Part shown: piece after piece, positions 26,978 through 36,239 of the stretch | How the letters are laid out: each line of letters opens with the position of its first letter | Numbering within the stretch: the first letter of the stretch is position 1 | From: Korobacter sp963758505 | GTDB taxonomy: Bacteria > Acidobacteriota > Terriglobia > Terriglobales > Acidobacteriaceae | NCBI GenBank assembly: GCA_963758505.1 | Contig: CAVWVJ010000003.1 | Location: forward strand, 1,922,001-1,986,000 | Reading direction: 5' to 3' | DNA length: 64,000 nt | The notes under the pieces: generated by a model | Seen by the model: only the letters and a program-made list of their open reading frames with translations | Database searches by the model: none | Told to the model about the DNA's origin: nothing | Program-made: the position numbers and the translations under genes

Positions 26978-27146
26978 TGCCAGACTCTATCTTTTCGGGC
27001 TTCATCTTCCTGATCAATGTTGACCACATGGCGAAAAAAAACGAGTCTGTTAGACGTGAGCCGCATTGATCAGACCTTTTGCTCCGCGATGGCTAAACTG
27101 CTAACAGCTAAGAAAGCGAAAACAGTTCGCGTCGCGGAGGCCCTCA

Positions 27147-27341
27147 CTGACAAATCAGAAATTGCAAGCCGCACTGGATGAACTGGAGAGACTGCGCGAC
27201 ACAGTCAAAGAATTCAAAGCGCGCAACCCTGAGAGTCCAAATCCAGACAGTGATGTGGGCCGTGCGGTCGACTCGCTATCGTCGTTCGTTAGCGGGATGC
27301 ACAGGCTCGAGATCGGCAAATTGTTGAATCTAAGAAACTAG
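27147..27341 (+). CDS. Candidate 64-residue protein with CTG start
   Basis: A 64-codon open frame encodes a charged amphipathic protein (KLQAALDELERLRDTVKEFK near the start, then VDSLSSFVSGMHRLEIGKLL). Its only well-placed start is a CTG 6 nt after a perfect GGAGG. A short frame at about 27107-27200 (MAKLLTAKKAKT...) overlaps upstream in another phase, so a frameshift between the two is an alternative. It ends 18 nt before the convergent CRP-type gene. No family is recognised. Confidence 0.35.
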   Translation: MTNQKLQAALDELERLRDTVKEFKARNPESPNPDSDVGRAVDSLSSFVSGMHRLEIGKLLNLRN

Positions 27342-27358
27342 AATTGGAGCAGAACCCG

Positions 27359-28183
27359 CTAATCGTGGAGCACAACGCTAACCAGGGAGCTGTGGACGTG
27401 CATGCCTCCACCGTTGTAGTCGATGAACCCCAGATCCCGGAACCGGTTCAGAAAGAAGCTGACACGCGAGCGGGTTGTGCCGATCATCTCGGCGAGAGTT
27501 TCCTGGCTCATTTTAGCGATGACTGGAATCGGCTTGGATTCCTGGCCGAAGTGTGCCAACAACAGCAGAAGCCGGGCGAGACGTTTTTCGCTGGAGTTGA
27601 ACAGATGGTCCACCAAATCTGCTTCCATCCGGATATTCCGCGCAAGCAGGTAGGTGAGAAAGCGCGCGGCAAACTCCGGCTCGCGATGGAGCATATTCAA
27701 CATCTCTGACTTCTCGACGCGAAGTATGGTGCATCTCTGAAGCGACGTTGCCGTCGACATGCGTAACGGTTGACCCGCCAGGCAGCCTTCCCCAAAGAAA
27801 CTTGTCTCCGGCAGAATTGCGACCACGGCCTCCTTGCCACGCTTGGAGACGACGGTGAGCTTCACCCTGCCGCTCTGGATGTAGAACACCGCGTCAGCCG
27901 CGTCTCCCTGTGAAAATATGGAGCTGCCAACCTGATATTCCCGTTTTATTTCAGCGCCCGCGATCTTACTTAGAAAGACGTTGGGGTCGAAGGCGACAGG
28001 AACGGCGGGTAGCGGAAAAATCGAGGAGGGATTTGACGCCGCTTCGCGAGGCATCGCCGGCTGCAAGGAACGTTTACGGCTGGCAGGAGTTTTCCTCGGA
28101 CGCTTTTTCGTTACCGCCGGACGTCTCGTCGCCACAGAACCCCCTACTCGGCGATGTCGGGACAAACCGCCATTTTTATACAT
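27359..28183 (-). CDS. CRP/FNR family transcriptional regulator
   Basis: The up to 274-residue protein has a basic, Pro/Arg-rich N-terminal extension (about 1-60), a cyclic-nucleotide-binding-like domain (about 65-185, GSSIFSQGDAADAVFYIQSG) and a winged HTH (MSQETLAEMIGTTRSRVSFF, then LNRFRDLGFI). The FNR iron-sulfur cysteines are missing. The recognition helix (RSRVSFF) differs from that of the regulator at 10.4-11.1 kb, so the two should read different sites. The extension may be over-annotated; a start near residue 44 is possible. It is divergent from the DUF2934 gene. Confidence 0.85.
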   Translation of the reverse strand: MYKNGGLSRHRRVGGSVATRRPAVTKKRPRKTPASRKRSLQPAMPREAASNPSSIFPLPAVPVAFDPNVFLSKIAGAEIKREYQVGSSIFSQGDAADAVFYIQSGRVKLTVVSKRGKEAVVAILPETSFFGEGCLAGQPLRMSTATSLQRCTILRVEKSEMLNMLHREPEFAARFLTYLLARNIRMEADLVDHLFNSSEKRLARLLLLLAHFGQESKPIPVIAKMSQETLAEMIGTTRSRVSFFLNRFRDLGFIDYNGGGMHVHSSLVSVVLHD

Positions 28184-28386
28184 TATAGCGCTACGGGGAG
28201 AGCCATCGTAAAAGAGGACTCCCTCCTTTCGACCGACGTCCCGATCGAAACAGCCGCGGTGGTCACTTCTGACCAGACGCAGCTGACCTTCCGAAGGTAG
28301 GCTGCATACTGTAGGAAACGAGCGATTTCCACCTTCATTCGGTCACTTTCGTTTCCAAGGCCTGCTTTCCCAAGAGGAGTTGCCAA

Positions 28387-28617
28387 ATGCCGCACAACGC
28401 CGCCAGGAACCCCACGTATGCTCCTCTCCAGCACGTCTCGTCGAGCGAACAGCGCTCGATGATCAAAGGACGCCCGACACAGATTGAAGCGCAAATTGCG
28501 CTTCGCGCATACTTGCTCTATCTCGACCGCGGCTGTGAGCCCGGAGGTGCGCTGGATGACTGGTTGCGTGCGGAACAGGAGGTAATGCGGCAAAGAATTA
28601 ACACGTTGGCAATGTGA
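28387..28617 (+). CDS. DUF2934 domain protein
   Basis: The 76-residue protein ends in a DUF2934-type motif: IALRAYLLYLDRGCEPGGAL followed by DDWLRAEQEVM. The family is small and frequent in soil Acidobacteria and Deltaproteobacteria; its function is unknown. AGGAG lies about 7 nt before the ATG. It sits alone, 203 nt downstream of the divergent CRP-type gene. Confidence 0.8.
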   Translation: MPHNAARNPTYAPLQHVSSSEQRSMIKGRPTQIEAQIALRAYLLYLDRGCEPGGALDDWLRAEQEVMRQRINTLAM

Positions 28618-28742
28618 TTTGTTTCCAGCCGTTCGCCGACTTGCAGGTGCCACGGGATACGCATCCTGGGTGGCACGGAGTGTGCTCTTTTGACCATTCT
28701 TAATGAGTAGCGTTGGCAGAGAATGGGGCTATGGGGGAAGGG

Positions 28743-28976
28743 ATGAATAAACATAGACCACCTGCTCCCACATTTTTCAGTGGGCAACCGGTTCCACGCA
28801 GTGGAACGTATCGAACGCACCACGGCCATCCTGTGATCCGTGAACTCACCATCTTGACGCTCCACGCCTTCCCAAGCTGTCCGAAGTGTAACGTTCCAGT
28901 CGAGTTCACATTCTTGAACGGTCTGTCGCTCGAAACCGCATCGGCACGATTTCGTTTACTGATGCACGCGCGGTAG
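28743..28976 (+). CDS. Small CxxC protein of unknown function
   Basis: This 77-residue protein contains the segment FFSGQPVPRSGTYRTHHGHP and a CxxC pair (C46-P-K-C49), resembling the short YjzC-like or SGxY small proteins of soil bacteria. The ATG at 28743 has GAAGGG directly upstream; a longer in-frame start at 28713 has no such site. Function is unknown. Confidence 0.55.
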   Translation: MNKHRPPAPTFFSGQPVPRSGTYRTHHGHPVIRELTILTLHAFPSCPKCNVPVEFTFLNGLSLETASARFRLLMHAR

Positions 28977-29076
28977 CCGCTCTCTTACTCCGCGGCGAAT
29001 CAGAGCGGCGAATTCATCCTACGAATTACTGTAGCGGAGCCTCTCTGCCAGGCTCACGGAAGCGCAGCCACACCTC

Positions 29077-29088
29077 GGTTTCGAAACC
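29077..29088. promoter_or_regulatory. Palindrome immediately before the glycosyltransferase ribosome-binding site
   Basis: GGTTTCGAAACC is a perfect 12 bp palindrome ending 2 nt before AAGGAG of the GT4 gene. Its position suits an operator or a small hairpin affecting translation initiation. Confidence 0.45.
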
Positions 29089-29100
29089 AAGGAGATAGCA

Positions 29101-31536
29101 ATGTCGTCACAAGAGAATTTATTGGCCAGAGGTCCGCTGGCTCGGCTTAAGGTGCGTGCCCTCGTGCTCGAAGAGAAGCTCACGTCCTCACTGCGTTTGC
29201 ATCCCAGTGCAGCGCTGCCAAGCCGGATCGCTGTAATCGGCAATTACTTTCCGCGTCAGTGCGGGATCGCGACTTTCACCACGGATTTGTGCGATGCCAT
29301 CGGTGGAGAATACGAATCAGCTCAAGTGCTGGCTGTGCCGGTCAACGATCCAGGATCGGAATACAACTACCCGGCCCGTGTGCGCTTTGAATTGATGGAG
29401 GGGGATCCTTCGTCGTATGACGACGCCGCTGACTTTCTCAACTTCAGTAACGTGGACCTGGTTTCGCTGCAGCACGAGTACGGAATTTTCGGAGGTCCTG
29501 CGGGTAGCCACATTCTGAGGCTGTTGCGCCGCCTCAAAATGCCGGTAGTTACCACTCTTCATACAGTTCTGTCTGAGCCCGACGCGAACCAGCGACTTGT
29601 CATGGAAGAGGTCGCAGCGCTCTCGGACCGCTTGGTCGTCATGAGCGCACACTCGTCGAAGCTCTTGCAAGACGTCTTCCATGTTTCTGAGGGCAAGATC
29701 GATCTCATCCCTCACGGTGTTCCAGACTTGCCCTTTGGCGATCCGAACTTCTACAAGGATTCCTCGGGCACAGAAGGGAAAGCCGTCTTGCTCACGTTCG
29801 GCCTGCTGTCGCCCAACAAAGGCGTTGAAAACGTCATCGAGGCGCTACCGCGCATTGTCGCGGCGCACCCGGAGACGGTCTATCTCATCGCAGGGGCCAC
29901 TCATCCCCACATTCGCAGGCGCGAAGGGGACCAATACCGCCTGCAATTGCAGGCCCTGGCGAGAAAGCTTGGCGTTGAGCGAAACGTGATATTCCACAAT
30001 CGCTTCGTCACTCCGGAAGAGATGGCGCAATTCGTCGGGTCCGCCGACATTTACATCACGCCCTATCGGTACGAAGCGCAGGCCGTCTCTGGAACCCTGG
30101 CCTATGCGTTGGGCGCAGGCAAGGCAATCATTTCGACGCCCTACTGGCACGCCGCGGAACTGCTGAATGATGGCCGGGGCGTGCTCGTTCCATTCAACGA
30201 TTCGAGCGCGATCGCAAACGCTGCGATTGAGCTTCTCAATAATGAGGCGTCGCGCCACTCCATGCGCAAGCGCGCGTACCTGTATGCGCGCGACACGGTC
30301 TGGAGCAATACCGCCCGGTCCTACATGAGCGCATTCGTTCAAGCGCGCTCCGACCGTATGCGATCTCCACGGATTTCCTATTCGGATCTGAACACGAAAC
30401 GAGTGCTTGACCGTTTGCCGGCAATCAAGCTCGACCACCTCTACCGCATGACCGATCACACCGGGCTGCTCCAGCACGCGGTGTATTCCGTGCCGAACTA
30501 TTCGGAAGGCTACGCAACCGACGACAACGCCCGCGCTTTGATCGCTGCGATCCTGATGGAGCAACTTGGAGTGACGGCTGCTTCGGAGTCAGCCAAGCTG
30601 GCATCTTGCTATCTGGCATTTCTTTGGCACGCATTCAATCCTGCCACCGGCCGCTTCAGGAATTTTCTTAGTTACGAGCGCCAATGGCATGAGGCTGAGG
30701 GATCGGAAGACAGCCACGGACGTGCGCTATGGGGACTGGGAACAGTGCTGGGGCGATCCAAATCCCCGGGATTGCGCGGAACGGCAGCGCGTCTCTTCGA
30801 GTCCTCTCTTCCCGCGATCCGCTCGTTCAGCAGTCCGCGGGCCTGGGCCTTCGCAGCATTGGGGCTGCAGGAATATCTTGATAGCTTTCCCGGAGACAGA
30901 GCGGCGTTACAGATTCGAGATGAAATGGCACATCGCCTGGTTGATATCTACGCTTCCACCCGTTTGCCTGGCTGGAACTGGTATGAGGACGTCCTCGCTT
31001 ATTCGAACGCTCGCTTGCCACAGGCGCTCATCTCGTGCGGGTCGCGCACTTCGGATGCCGCGATGCTCGCGGCCGGCATTGAGTCCCTGGAGTGGTTTCT
31101 CGACATCCAGCGTTGTGAAACGAAGGGACACTTCGTGCCCATCGGATCGCAGGGCTTCTACCGGAGGGGTGGGGAGAAGCCTCGCTTCGATCAGCAACCG
31201 GTAGAAGCAGGCGCAACCGTCTCGGCCTGTCTGCAGGCTTTCCGCGCAACCGGCGAGGAGCGCTGGTTGAAGTCCGCTTGGTCCGCCTTCAACTGGTTCC
31301 TCGGCGACAACGATCTTCAGATCGTTCTTTACGATTCCAGCACAGGCGGATGTCGCGATGGCCTGCATCCCGATCGGGCCAACGAAAACCAGGGTGCCGA
31401 ATCCACTCTGTCTTTCGTGATGGCGCTGTTGGAAATGCGGCTTCAAGAAGAATCGGAAGTGCCGAAGGCTATGCATGAAATGCTCGCCAGTGCGGCCGCT
31501 CCACAAACAATCCGCACCACGGCGAGGACCCAATGA
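29101..31536 (+). CDS. GT4 glycosyltransferase fused to a helical toroid domain
   Basis: The 811-residue protein has a GT-B, family 4 glycosyltransferase (about 40-420). The acceptor-side motif NYFPRQCGIATF and the donor-side segment EAQAVSGTLAYALGAGKAII fit nucleotide-sugar dependent synthesis. The second half (about 430-790) is rich in alpha-helical, aromatic segments (WYEDVLAYSNARLPQALI) resembling an (alpha/alpha)6 toroid of glycoside-acting enzymes. It shares a 4 nt overlap with the GH130 gene downstream, so the two enzymes probably act on the same glycan. A similar pairing of GT4-toroid proteins and GH130 phosphorylases occurs in other bacteria; manno-oligosaccharide turnover is the best guess. 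Confidence 0.85.
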   Translation: MSSQENLLARGPLARLKVRALVLEEKLTSSLRLHPSAALPSRIAVIGNYFPRQCGIATFTTDLCDAIGGEYESAQVLAVPVNDPGSEYNYPARVRFELMEGDPSSYDDAADFLNFSNVDLVSLQHEYGIFGGPAGSHILRLLRRLKMPVVTTLHTVLSEPDANQRLVMEEVAALSDRLVVMSAHSSKLLQDVFHVSEGKIDLIPHGVPDLPFGDPNFYKDSSGTEGKAVLLTFGLLSPNKGVENVIEALPRIVAAHPETVYLIAGATHPHIRRREGDQYRLQLQALARKLGVERNVIFHNRFVTPEEMAQFVGSADIYITPYRYEAQAVSGTLAYALGAGKAIISTPYWHAAELLNDGRGVLVPFNDSSAIANAAIELLNNEASRHSMRKRAYLYARDTVWSNTARSYMSAFVQARSDRMRSPRISYSDLNTKRVLDRLPAIKLDHLYRMTDHTGLLQHAVYSVPNYSEGYATDDNARALIAAILMEQLGVTAASESAKLASCYLAFLWHAFNPATGRFRNFLSYERQWHEAEGSEDSHGRALWGLGTVLGRSKSPGLRGTAARLFESSLPAIRSFSSPRAWAFAALGLQEYLDSFPGDRAALQIRDEMAHRLVDIYASTRLPGWNWYEDVLAYSNARLPQALISCGSRTSDAAMLAAGIESLEWFLDIQRCETKGHFVPIGSQGFYRRGGEKPRFDQQPVEAGATVSACLQAFRATGEERWLKSAWSAFNWFLGDNDLQIVLYDSSTGGCRDGLHPDRANENQGAESTLSFVMALLEMRLQEESEVPKAMHEMLASAAAPQTIRTTARTQ

Positions 31537-32507
31537 CCGAACCCACCAATCCCAACGGGACACTGCTACACCGCCATCCGTCGAACCCGATATTGACCAG
31601 TCGTGACTGGCCCTACCCCATCAACAGCGTATTCAACGCAGCCGCAACGCTTCTCGAAGATGGCTCCACGCTCTTGCTCTGCAGGGTAGAAGACCGGAGA
31701 GGACTTTCGCATCTGTGCGCGGCGCGTTCCGTGAACGGTGTGGATGGATGGAAAATCGATCCGACACCAACTCTCATGCCGGCTCCGGACGAGTATCCCG
31801 AGGAACTCTGGGGCATCGAGGATGCTCGCATCGTTTTCGCGCCCGAACTTAAACAATATGTCGTTACCTATACCTCCTATTCCCGCGGGGGCCCGGGAGT
31901 ATCTCTCGCGCTCACCAAGGACTTTCGAACCTTTGAGCGCTATGGCGTAATCATGCCACCGGATGACAAAGACTCCGCCTTGTTGCCTCGCAAAATCAAT
32001 GGCTACTGGGCGTTAATCCATAGGCCAATGACGCCTCTTGGCTCCCATATGTGGATTTCGTATTCGCCAGACCTGCATCATTGGGGTCGCCATCGACTGA
32101 TCCTGGAAGCGCGCCGTGGTGCGTGGTGGGACGCAAACAAGATTGGTCTTTCTCCACCGCCGATCGAGACTTCCCGAGGATGGCTGGTGCTCTACCACGG
32201 CGTGCGCCACACGCCTTCGGGCTGCCTCTACAGGCTGGGCCTCGCGCTGTTCGACTTGGAAAATCCGGAAAAGTGTTTATTGAGAGGAGATTCTTGGATC
32301 TTCGGGCCGGAGGCGGAGTATGAGAGGAACGGGGATGTAGCCGATGTTGTGTTTCCGTGCGGATACACCATGAATCCCGACGGAGACACGATCAACATTT
32401 ACTACGGAGCTGCGGATTCCTCGATCGCGCTCGCTCGAGCAAGTGTGCACTCTCTCCTGGAGTGGCTCGACGCGAATGGCAGCAGTGACCGCCGGCATTC
32501 CCAGTAG
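31533..32507 (+). CDS. GH130 glycoside phosphorylase
   Basis: The 324-residue protein is a five-bladed beta-propeller of family GH130, which phosphorolyses beta-mannosides. Typical segments are NSVFNAAATLLEDGSTLLLC near the N-terminus, the catalytic-aspartate motif LWGIEDARIVF, and the phosphate-binding region around LLPRKINGYWALIHRP. Linkage specificity (beta-1,4 versus beta-1,2) cannot be set by eye. It begins within the stop codon of the GT4-toroid gene and is followed by two hairpins. Confidence 0.88.
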   Translation: MTEPTNPNGTLLHRHPSNPILTSRDWPYPINSVFNAAATLLEDGSTLLLCRVEDRRGLSHLCAARSVNGVDGWKIDPTPTLMPAPDEYPEELWGIEDARIVFAPELKQYVVTYTSYSRGGPGVSLALTKDFRTFERYGVIMPPDDKDSALLPRKINGYWALIHRPMTPLGSHMWISYSPDLHHWGRHRLILEARRGAWWDANKIGLSPPPIETSRGWLVLYHGVRHTPSGCLYRLGLALFDLENPEKCLLRGDSWIFGPEAEYERNGDVADVVFPCGYTMNPDGDTINIYYGAADSSIALARASVHSLLEWLDANGSSDRRHSQ

Positions 32508-32570
32508 GCGTTTTTCGCGGGGCTTCGCCCCTACTTGTCCTTGAGCGATAAGGGGGTTTCCGGAGAGGTG

Positions 32571-32602
32571 AAGGGCAAGGGATCGCAATTTCCCTTGCCC
32601 TT
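32571..32602. terminator. Strong hairpin after the GH130 gene
   Basis: AAGGGCAAGGGA (32571-32582) pairs with TCCCTTGCCCTT (32591-32602) around an 8 nt loop. No T-tract follows, so it may terminate only weakly or act as an RNA stabiliser. The rest of 32508-32855 shows no gene. Confidence 0.5.
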
Positions 32603-32803
32603 CTGGCATGCCTCATCGTTCTGTGGTGCCGATCTGATCTCTCTGTGCGAGCATTCGTTGAGAGATCACATTGATCCCATCCATTCTCGCAGTACTCCAG
32701 ATTGCGTTCTTGTCCCAGCGACCTTGACCGCTTTCGCTTCCGACGGACTGAGCTTTGTGGGATCGCAGGCCGCGACGTTGTCCTTGCAATTGGCCACGTT
32801 GAG

Positions 32804-32837
32804 GGGCCGCCAAAATCCGCTGATTTGGCGGCCCTTT
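32804..32837. terminator. Bidirectional-type terminator between convergent genes
   Basis: GGGCCGCCAAA (32804-32814) pairs with TTTGGCGGCCC (32824-32834), followed on the plus strand by TTT. It lies directly beyond the stop codon of the minus-strand receptor gene and likely separates it from the GH130 transcript. Confidence 0.7.
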
Positions 32838-32855
32838 CGCGTAGCGAGTGGTGGG

Positions 32856-35800
32856 TTAAAAGATGATCTTCGCTCCGAGTTGGATGTGACGCGAGCCTCC
32901 GGAGCCGACCACGGGATTCGACGCGGCGACGTCAGGGGTATAGACCGGAATGCCGACTGTTCCCAGGAATCCGTCGGAAAGGTCGTGATCGACACCTGCG
33001 AAGTTCGGATGGTTAAGGATGTTGAAAAACTCGGCACGAAGCTGAAGATCGAAGCGTTCGTTGAGTTTGAACTTCTTGCCTAACGAAACATCCCAGTTTG
33101 CATATCCCGGACCACGTAGGCTGTTACGACGAAGTGTCCCGAACTGTCCCCAGGCCGGAGGGATAAGAATTGCTCCCTGCTTCGAAATGAAACACCCTCC
33201 AGCATAGTTGAGCGTATCCAGCGATCCCTGCTGGGTCGCAATTGAAATGCATCGCGGGTCGCCGATCTGCTGGCCGCTGTTGGAATCCTGGTACGCCGGA
33301 TAGAACGGAAGCCCGCTGAAACTCCACTTGAACGTCCCTGGATCGCCGTAAAGATTCCAACGGTCGTTGCCCGACTCGGTCGCGCTGAAGTAATCGGAGC
33401 CATCGTAATAATCGAGAGGCCTTCCGCTTTCGAGGCTCACGATGTTGCTGAACTGCCAGCCTCCCAGCACCGCATCCCAGTGCTGCATTTTGGGTACGGA
33501 GTAGGTCATGGCGAGAGTGAAACGGTGCCGGATATCTGAGTTCGCAGGACCCCATTCGAGCAGAGGATCATAGGCATTTTCCCATGCGAACGAACGATTG
33601 CCGCTGTAGTCGTCGAGCGACTTCGCCCAGGTATACCCAGCAACGAAATCCAGGCCGCGCATCGGTTTCTGCGTGAATGTCACCTGTAATCCGTGATAGA
33701 TCGAGCTGTCTTTGTTTTCCAGCATATCCACATAGCTGAGCGACGGATAGCAATGGGTTCCGCACACCGCCGGGTTGGTGAAGGGCCTTCCGGATTGTCC
33801 ATCCCATACAGAGTGATCCGGATCGCTGCCGTTGGCCTGCCAGTCGAGCAGCCAGTTGTCCTGGTTGATGTCGCGTATGCTGTAAAGCTTGATGCCGCGA
33901 TTGCCGACATATGCGATTTGCAACACGCTGCTAGGCGTGAAGGCATGCTGGATGTTGAGGTTCCAGTTGGCCACGTAAGGGGTTTTGATATTGTTATCGA
34001 CGCCGAGGATCGCACAAGGGCCATCGGCGGATGGATCGCAGTCCAAGGTTTGATTCGTGATGTTGCCGAAGACGGGGGTGTTCGGATCGGACCAGTTGTA
34101 GTTTGGGAAAGCAACGCCTGCCGCCATCGTTCCGCCACCAGGGCTGACGTTAAGCGCGCCGGTCGGGATCGTGCCCAGGCCCAGAGCGTCTGCGCTGTTC
34201 TGACCGATGTACAGCGAGATGTGCGGAATCTCGTAAATAATGCCGGCCCCGGCGCGGAGCACGGTTTTGCCGTTACCGAACAGATCCCACGCAAAACCAA
34301 GACGTGGCGCGACATTGTTCCAATCGGTGTGATAAGGCTGGCTGATTTGTTTGCCGACTTGGACCAATCCCACGGCGGGATCGAAGTTTGCAAGCTGGTC
34401 GTGTGCCTCGGAGATCGGCAGGCTCACGTCGTAGCGGAGACCCATGGTTACCGTGAACCGCTGGGTCATGTGCCAGTCATCCTGCGCGAAGAAGCCAAAC
34501 GATTTCTGGCTGACGTCGCGGTGGCTGTCGCCGACAAAAATCCTCGCCGAGCGAACGTTACCTTCCATGAAATTGTCTAAGCCGCGGAAATCGACGCGAC
34601 CCTTTCCGTACGTGTTACGGATATTGTCCGTACTGCCCGTGCGGAACTCTGCCCCGTACTTCAGGTTGTGCTTGCCCTTGGTTTGAGCGATCGTGTCTGC
34701 GATTTGCCATGTGCGGTTGGGAGTGGTGAGCAGAGGCCACGAACTGCTGCCGCCGAGATTGTTGAAGCCGGAAACTCGAATCTGCGGCATGCCGAAGTTC
34801 AGCGGATCGGTAACCCCGGTATCGATTCCGAAGCTGGATGCGGGCATGGAGTGGTCCCCGCTATAGATCTCCTGCCAAAAGCTGTTGTAGCCAAAACGGA
34901 GTTGATTCACGATCGTGTTGGTGGGGGTCCAGGACCAGGAGAGCCCGGCGACTTGCGCGCGCGTGCTGGCGTTCGACAGAAAGATCGGCAACAAAACGTT
35001 GGAGTCTTCTTCCACCTGCAAACTGTCGCCGATGAAATACCGGCCGCTGAACGTGTTGCGATCGTTGAGGTGGTAGTCGAGTTTGACGATGCCGTTATCT
35101 TCGCGGTTATTGTTATTGAAATCGAATGGTTTCAGCGTGGGATCACTGGCGGAGTAGGTCCCGAGATTGGTCGGATACAGTTGTGCAACTTGTAAGCTGA
35201 GAGGGCTGCAGTTGGGCTGGCAGGCAGCGATCGTGTCGGGAATGCTGACGCCGTCCCCGAATCCGGCGGCCGTGACGGGGGTATTCAACAGAAGCGGGTT
35301 GCCGACGATGTCGCGAACGCCTTCATAATTCGCGAAGAAGAAGAGCTTGTCCTTGATGATCGGGCCGCCCACGGAGGCGCCGTATTGATGCAGGCGCAAG
35401 GCCGAAGTCGGGTCCGACTTCGGGTTGAAGTAATTACGCGCGTCGAGAGCGCTATTGCGGCCGAAATAATAGGCGGTGCCGTGAACAGCGTTGGTCCCGG
35501 ACTTGATGCCGAGTTGCACGATCGCGCCCGGCTTCCATCCATAATCGGCCTCGGGGCTCTCCTGGACGTTGAATTCCTGGATGGCGTCGATCGGAAGGTG
35601 GGTCGCGGGAGTACCTTGCACGCCTTCGGAGTTGATGACCGATTCGCCGTAATACGCGTCGTTGTCGTCTATGCCGTCGACGATGTAGTTGTTGTCCTCG
35701 TAGCGGTTTCCGTTGGAAGTAATGGAAAGAAACCCGCCCCCGGGGCTCCGTTGAATTCCAGGGCGGAGGATGACAAGATTCTGCCAGTCGCGGCCCTGTA

Positions 35801-36239
35801 AAGGTAGCGATACGATCGCGTTATTCGTAAACGTGCCTTCCAGCGTCGCGGTCGTGAGATCTACGACCGGAGCTTCTTCGGTGACCGCCACGGTTTGCGT
35901 TTCACTGCCGGCCGGGAGATCGAAGTCGATGCGAATATTGCGGGCAACTTCCAAACGAATGCTTTCCTTCACGATTTTCTTGAAGCCGCTGGCTTCTGCG
36001 GAGACGGTGTAAACACCGGGTTCCAAATCGGGAGCCGTGTAGTCGCCGACAGAATTGGTCTTGATTCGGCGACCCTGCCCCTTGGCAACATCCGTGATCA
36101 CAACTGTGGCTCCGGGCACAACTGCGCCGGTTTGATCCTTTACGGTTCCGACAATCGTTCCTTGGTACGTTTGTGCCAGAAGTCCGGCCGCCAATGAGAG
36201 GATGAATAGGAAAATTTTGCAGGAATGACAAATACGCAT
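32856..36239 (-). CDS. Oar-like TonB-dependent receptor with CarboxypepD_reg domain
   Basis: The 1127-residue outer-membrane protein has a signal peptide (about 1-22), a CarboxypepD_reg domain (about 25-110: GTIVGTVKDQTGAVVPGATV), a plug-like region (TNNAIVSLPLQGRDWQNLVI) and a large beta-barrel with the characteristic NYIVDGIDDND segment, ending in phenylalanine (GAKIIF). Oar-like receptors are greatly expanded in Acidobacteria and probably import oligosaccharides or other large nutrients; the ligand is not predictable. AAAGGAGG stands 8 nt before the ATG. It is monocistronic and faces the DUF4129 module divergently. Confidence 0.92.
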   Translation of the reverse strand: MRICHSCKIFLFILSLAAGLLAQTYQGTIVGTVKDQTGAVVPGATVVITDVAKGQGRRIKTNSVGDYTAPDLEPGVYTVSAEASGFKKIVKESIRLEVARNIRIDFDLPAGSETQTVAVTEEAPVVDLTTATLEGTFTNNAIVSLPLQGRDWQNLVILRPGIQRSPGGGFLSITSNGNRYEDNNYIVDGIDDNDAYYGESVINSEGVQGTPATHLPIDAIQEFNVQESPEADYGWKPGAIVQLGIKSGTNAVHGTAYYFGRNSALDARNYFNPKSDPTSALRLHQYGASVGGPIIKDKLFFFANYEGVRDIVGNPLLLNTPVTAAGFGDGVSIPDTIAACQPNCSPLSLQVAQLYPTNLGTYSASDPTLKPFDFNNNNREDNGIVKLDYHLNDRNTFSGRYFIGDSLQVEEDSNVLLPIFLSNASTRAQVAGLSWSWTPTNTIVNQLRFGYNSFWQEIYSGDHSMPASSFGIDTGVTDPLNFGMPQIRVSGFNNLGGSSSWPLLTTPNRTWQIADTIAQTKGKHNLKYGAEFRTGSTDNIRNTYGKGRVDFRGLDNFMEGNVRSARIFVGDSHRDVSQKSFGFFAQDDWHMTQRFTVTMGLRYDVSLPISEAHDQLANFDPAVGLVQVGKQISQPYHTDWNNVAPRLGFAWDLFGNGKTVLRAGAGIIYEIPHISLYIGQNSADALGLGTIPTGALNVSPGGGTMAAGVAFPNYNWSDPNTPVFGNITNQTLDCDPSADGPCAILGVDNNIKTPYVANWNLNIQHAFTPSSVLQIAYVGNRGIKLYSIRDINQDNWLLDWQANGSDPDHSVWDGQSGRPFTNPAVCGTHCYPSLSYVDMLENKDSSIYHGLQVTFTQKPMRGLDFVAGYTWAKSLDDYSGNRSFAWENAYDPLLEWGPANSDIRHRFTLAMTYSVPKMQHWDAVLGGWQFSNIVSLESGRPLDYYDGSDYFSATESGNDRWNLYGDPGTFKWSFSGLPFYPAYQDSNSGQQIGDPRCISIATQQGSLDTLNYAGGCFISKQGAILIPPAWGQFGTLRRNSLRGPGYANWDVSLGKKFKLNERFDLQLRAEFFNILNHPNFAGVDHDLSDGFLGTVGIPVYTPDVAASNPVVGSGGSRHIQLGAKIIF

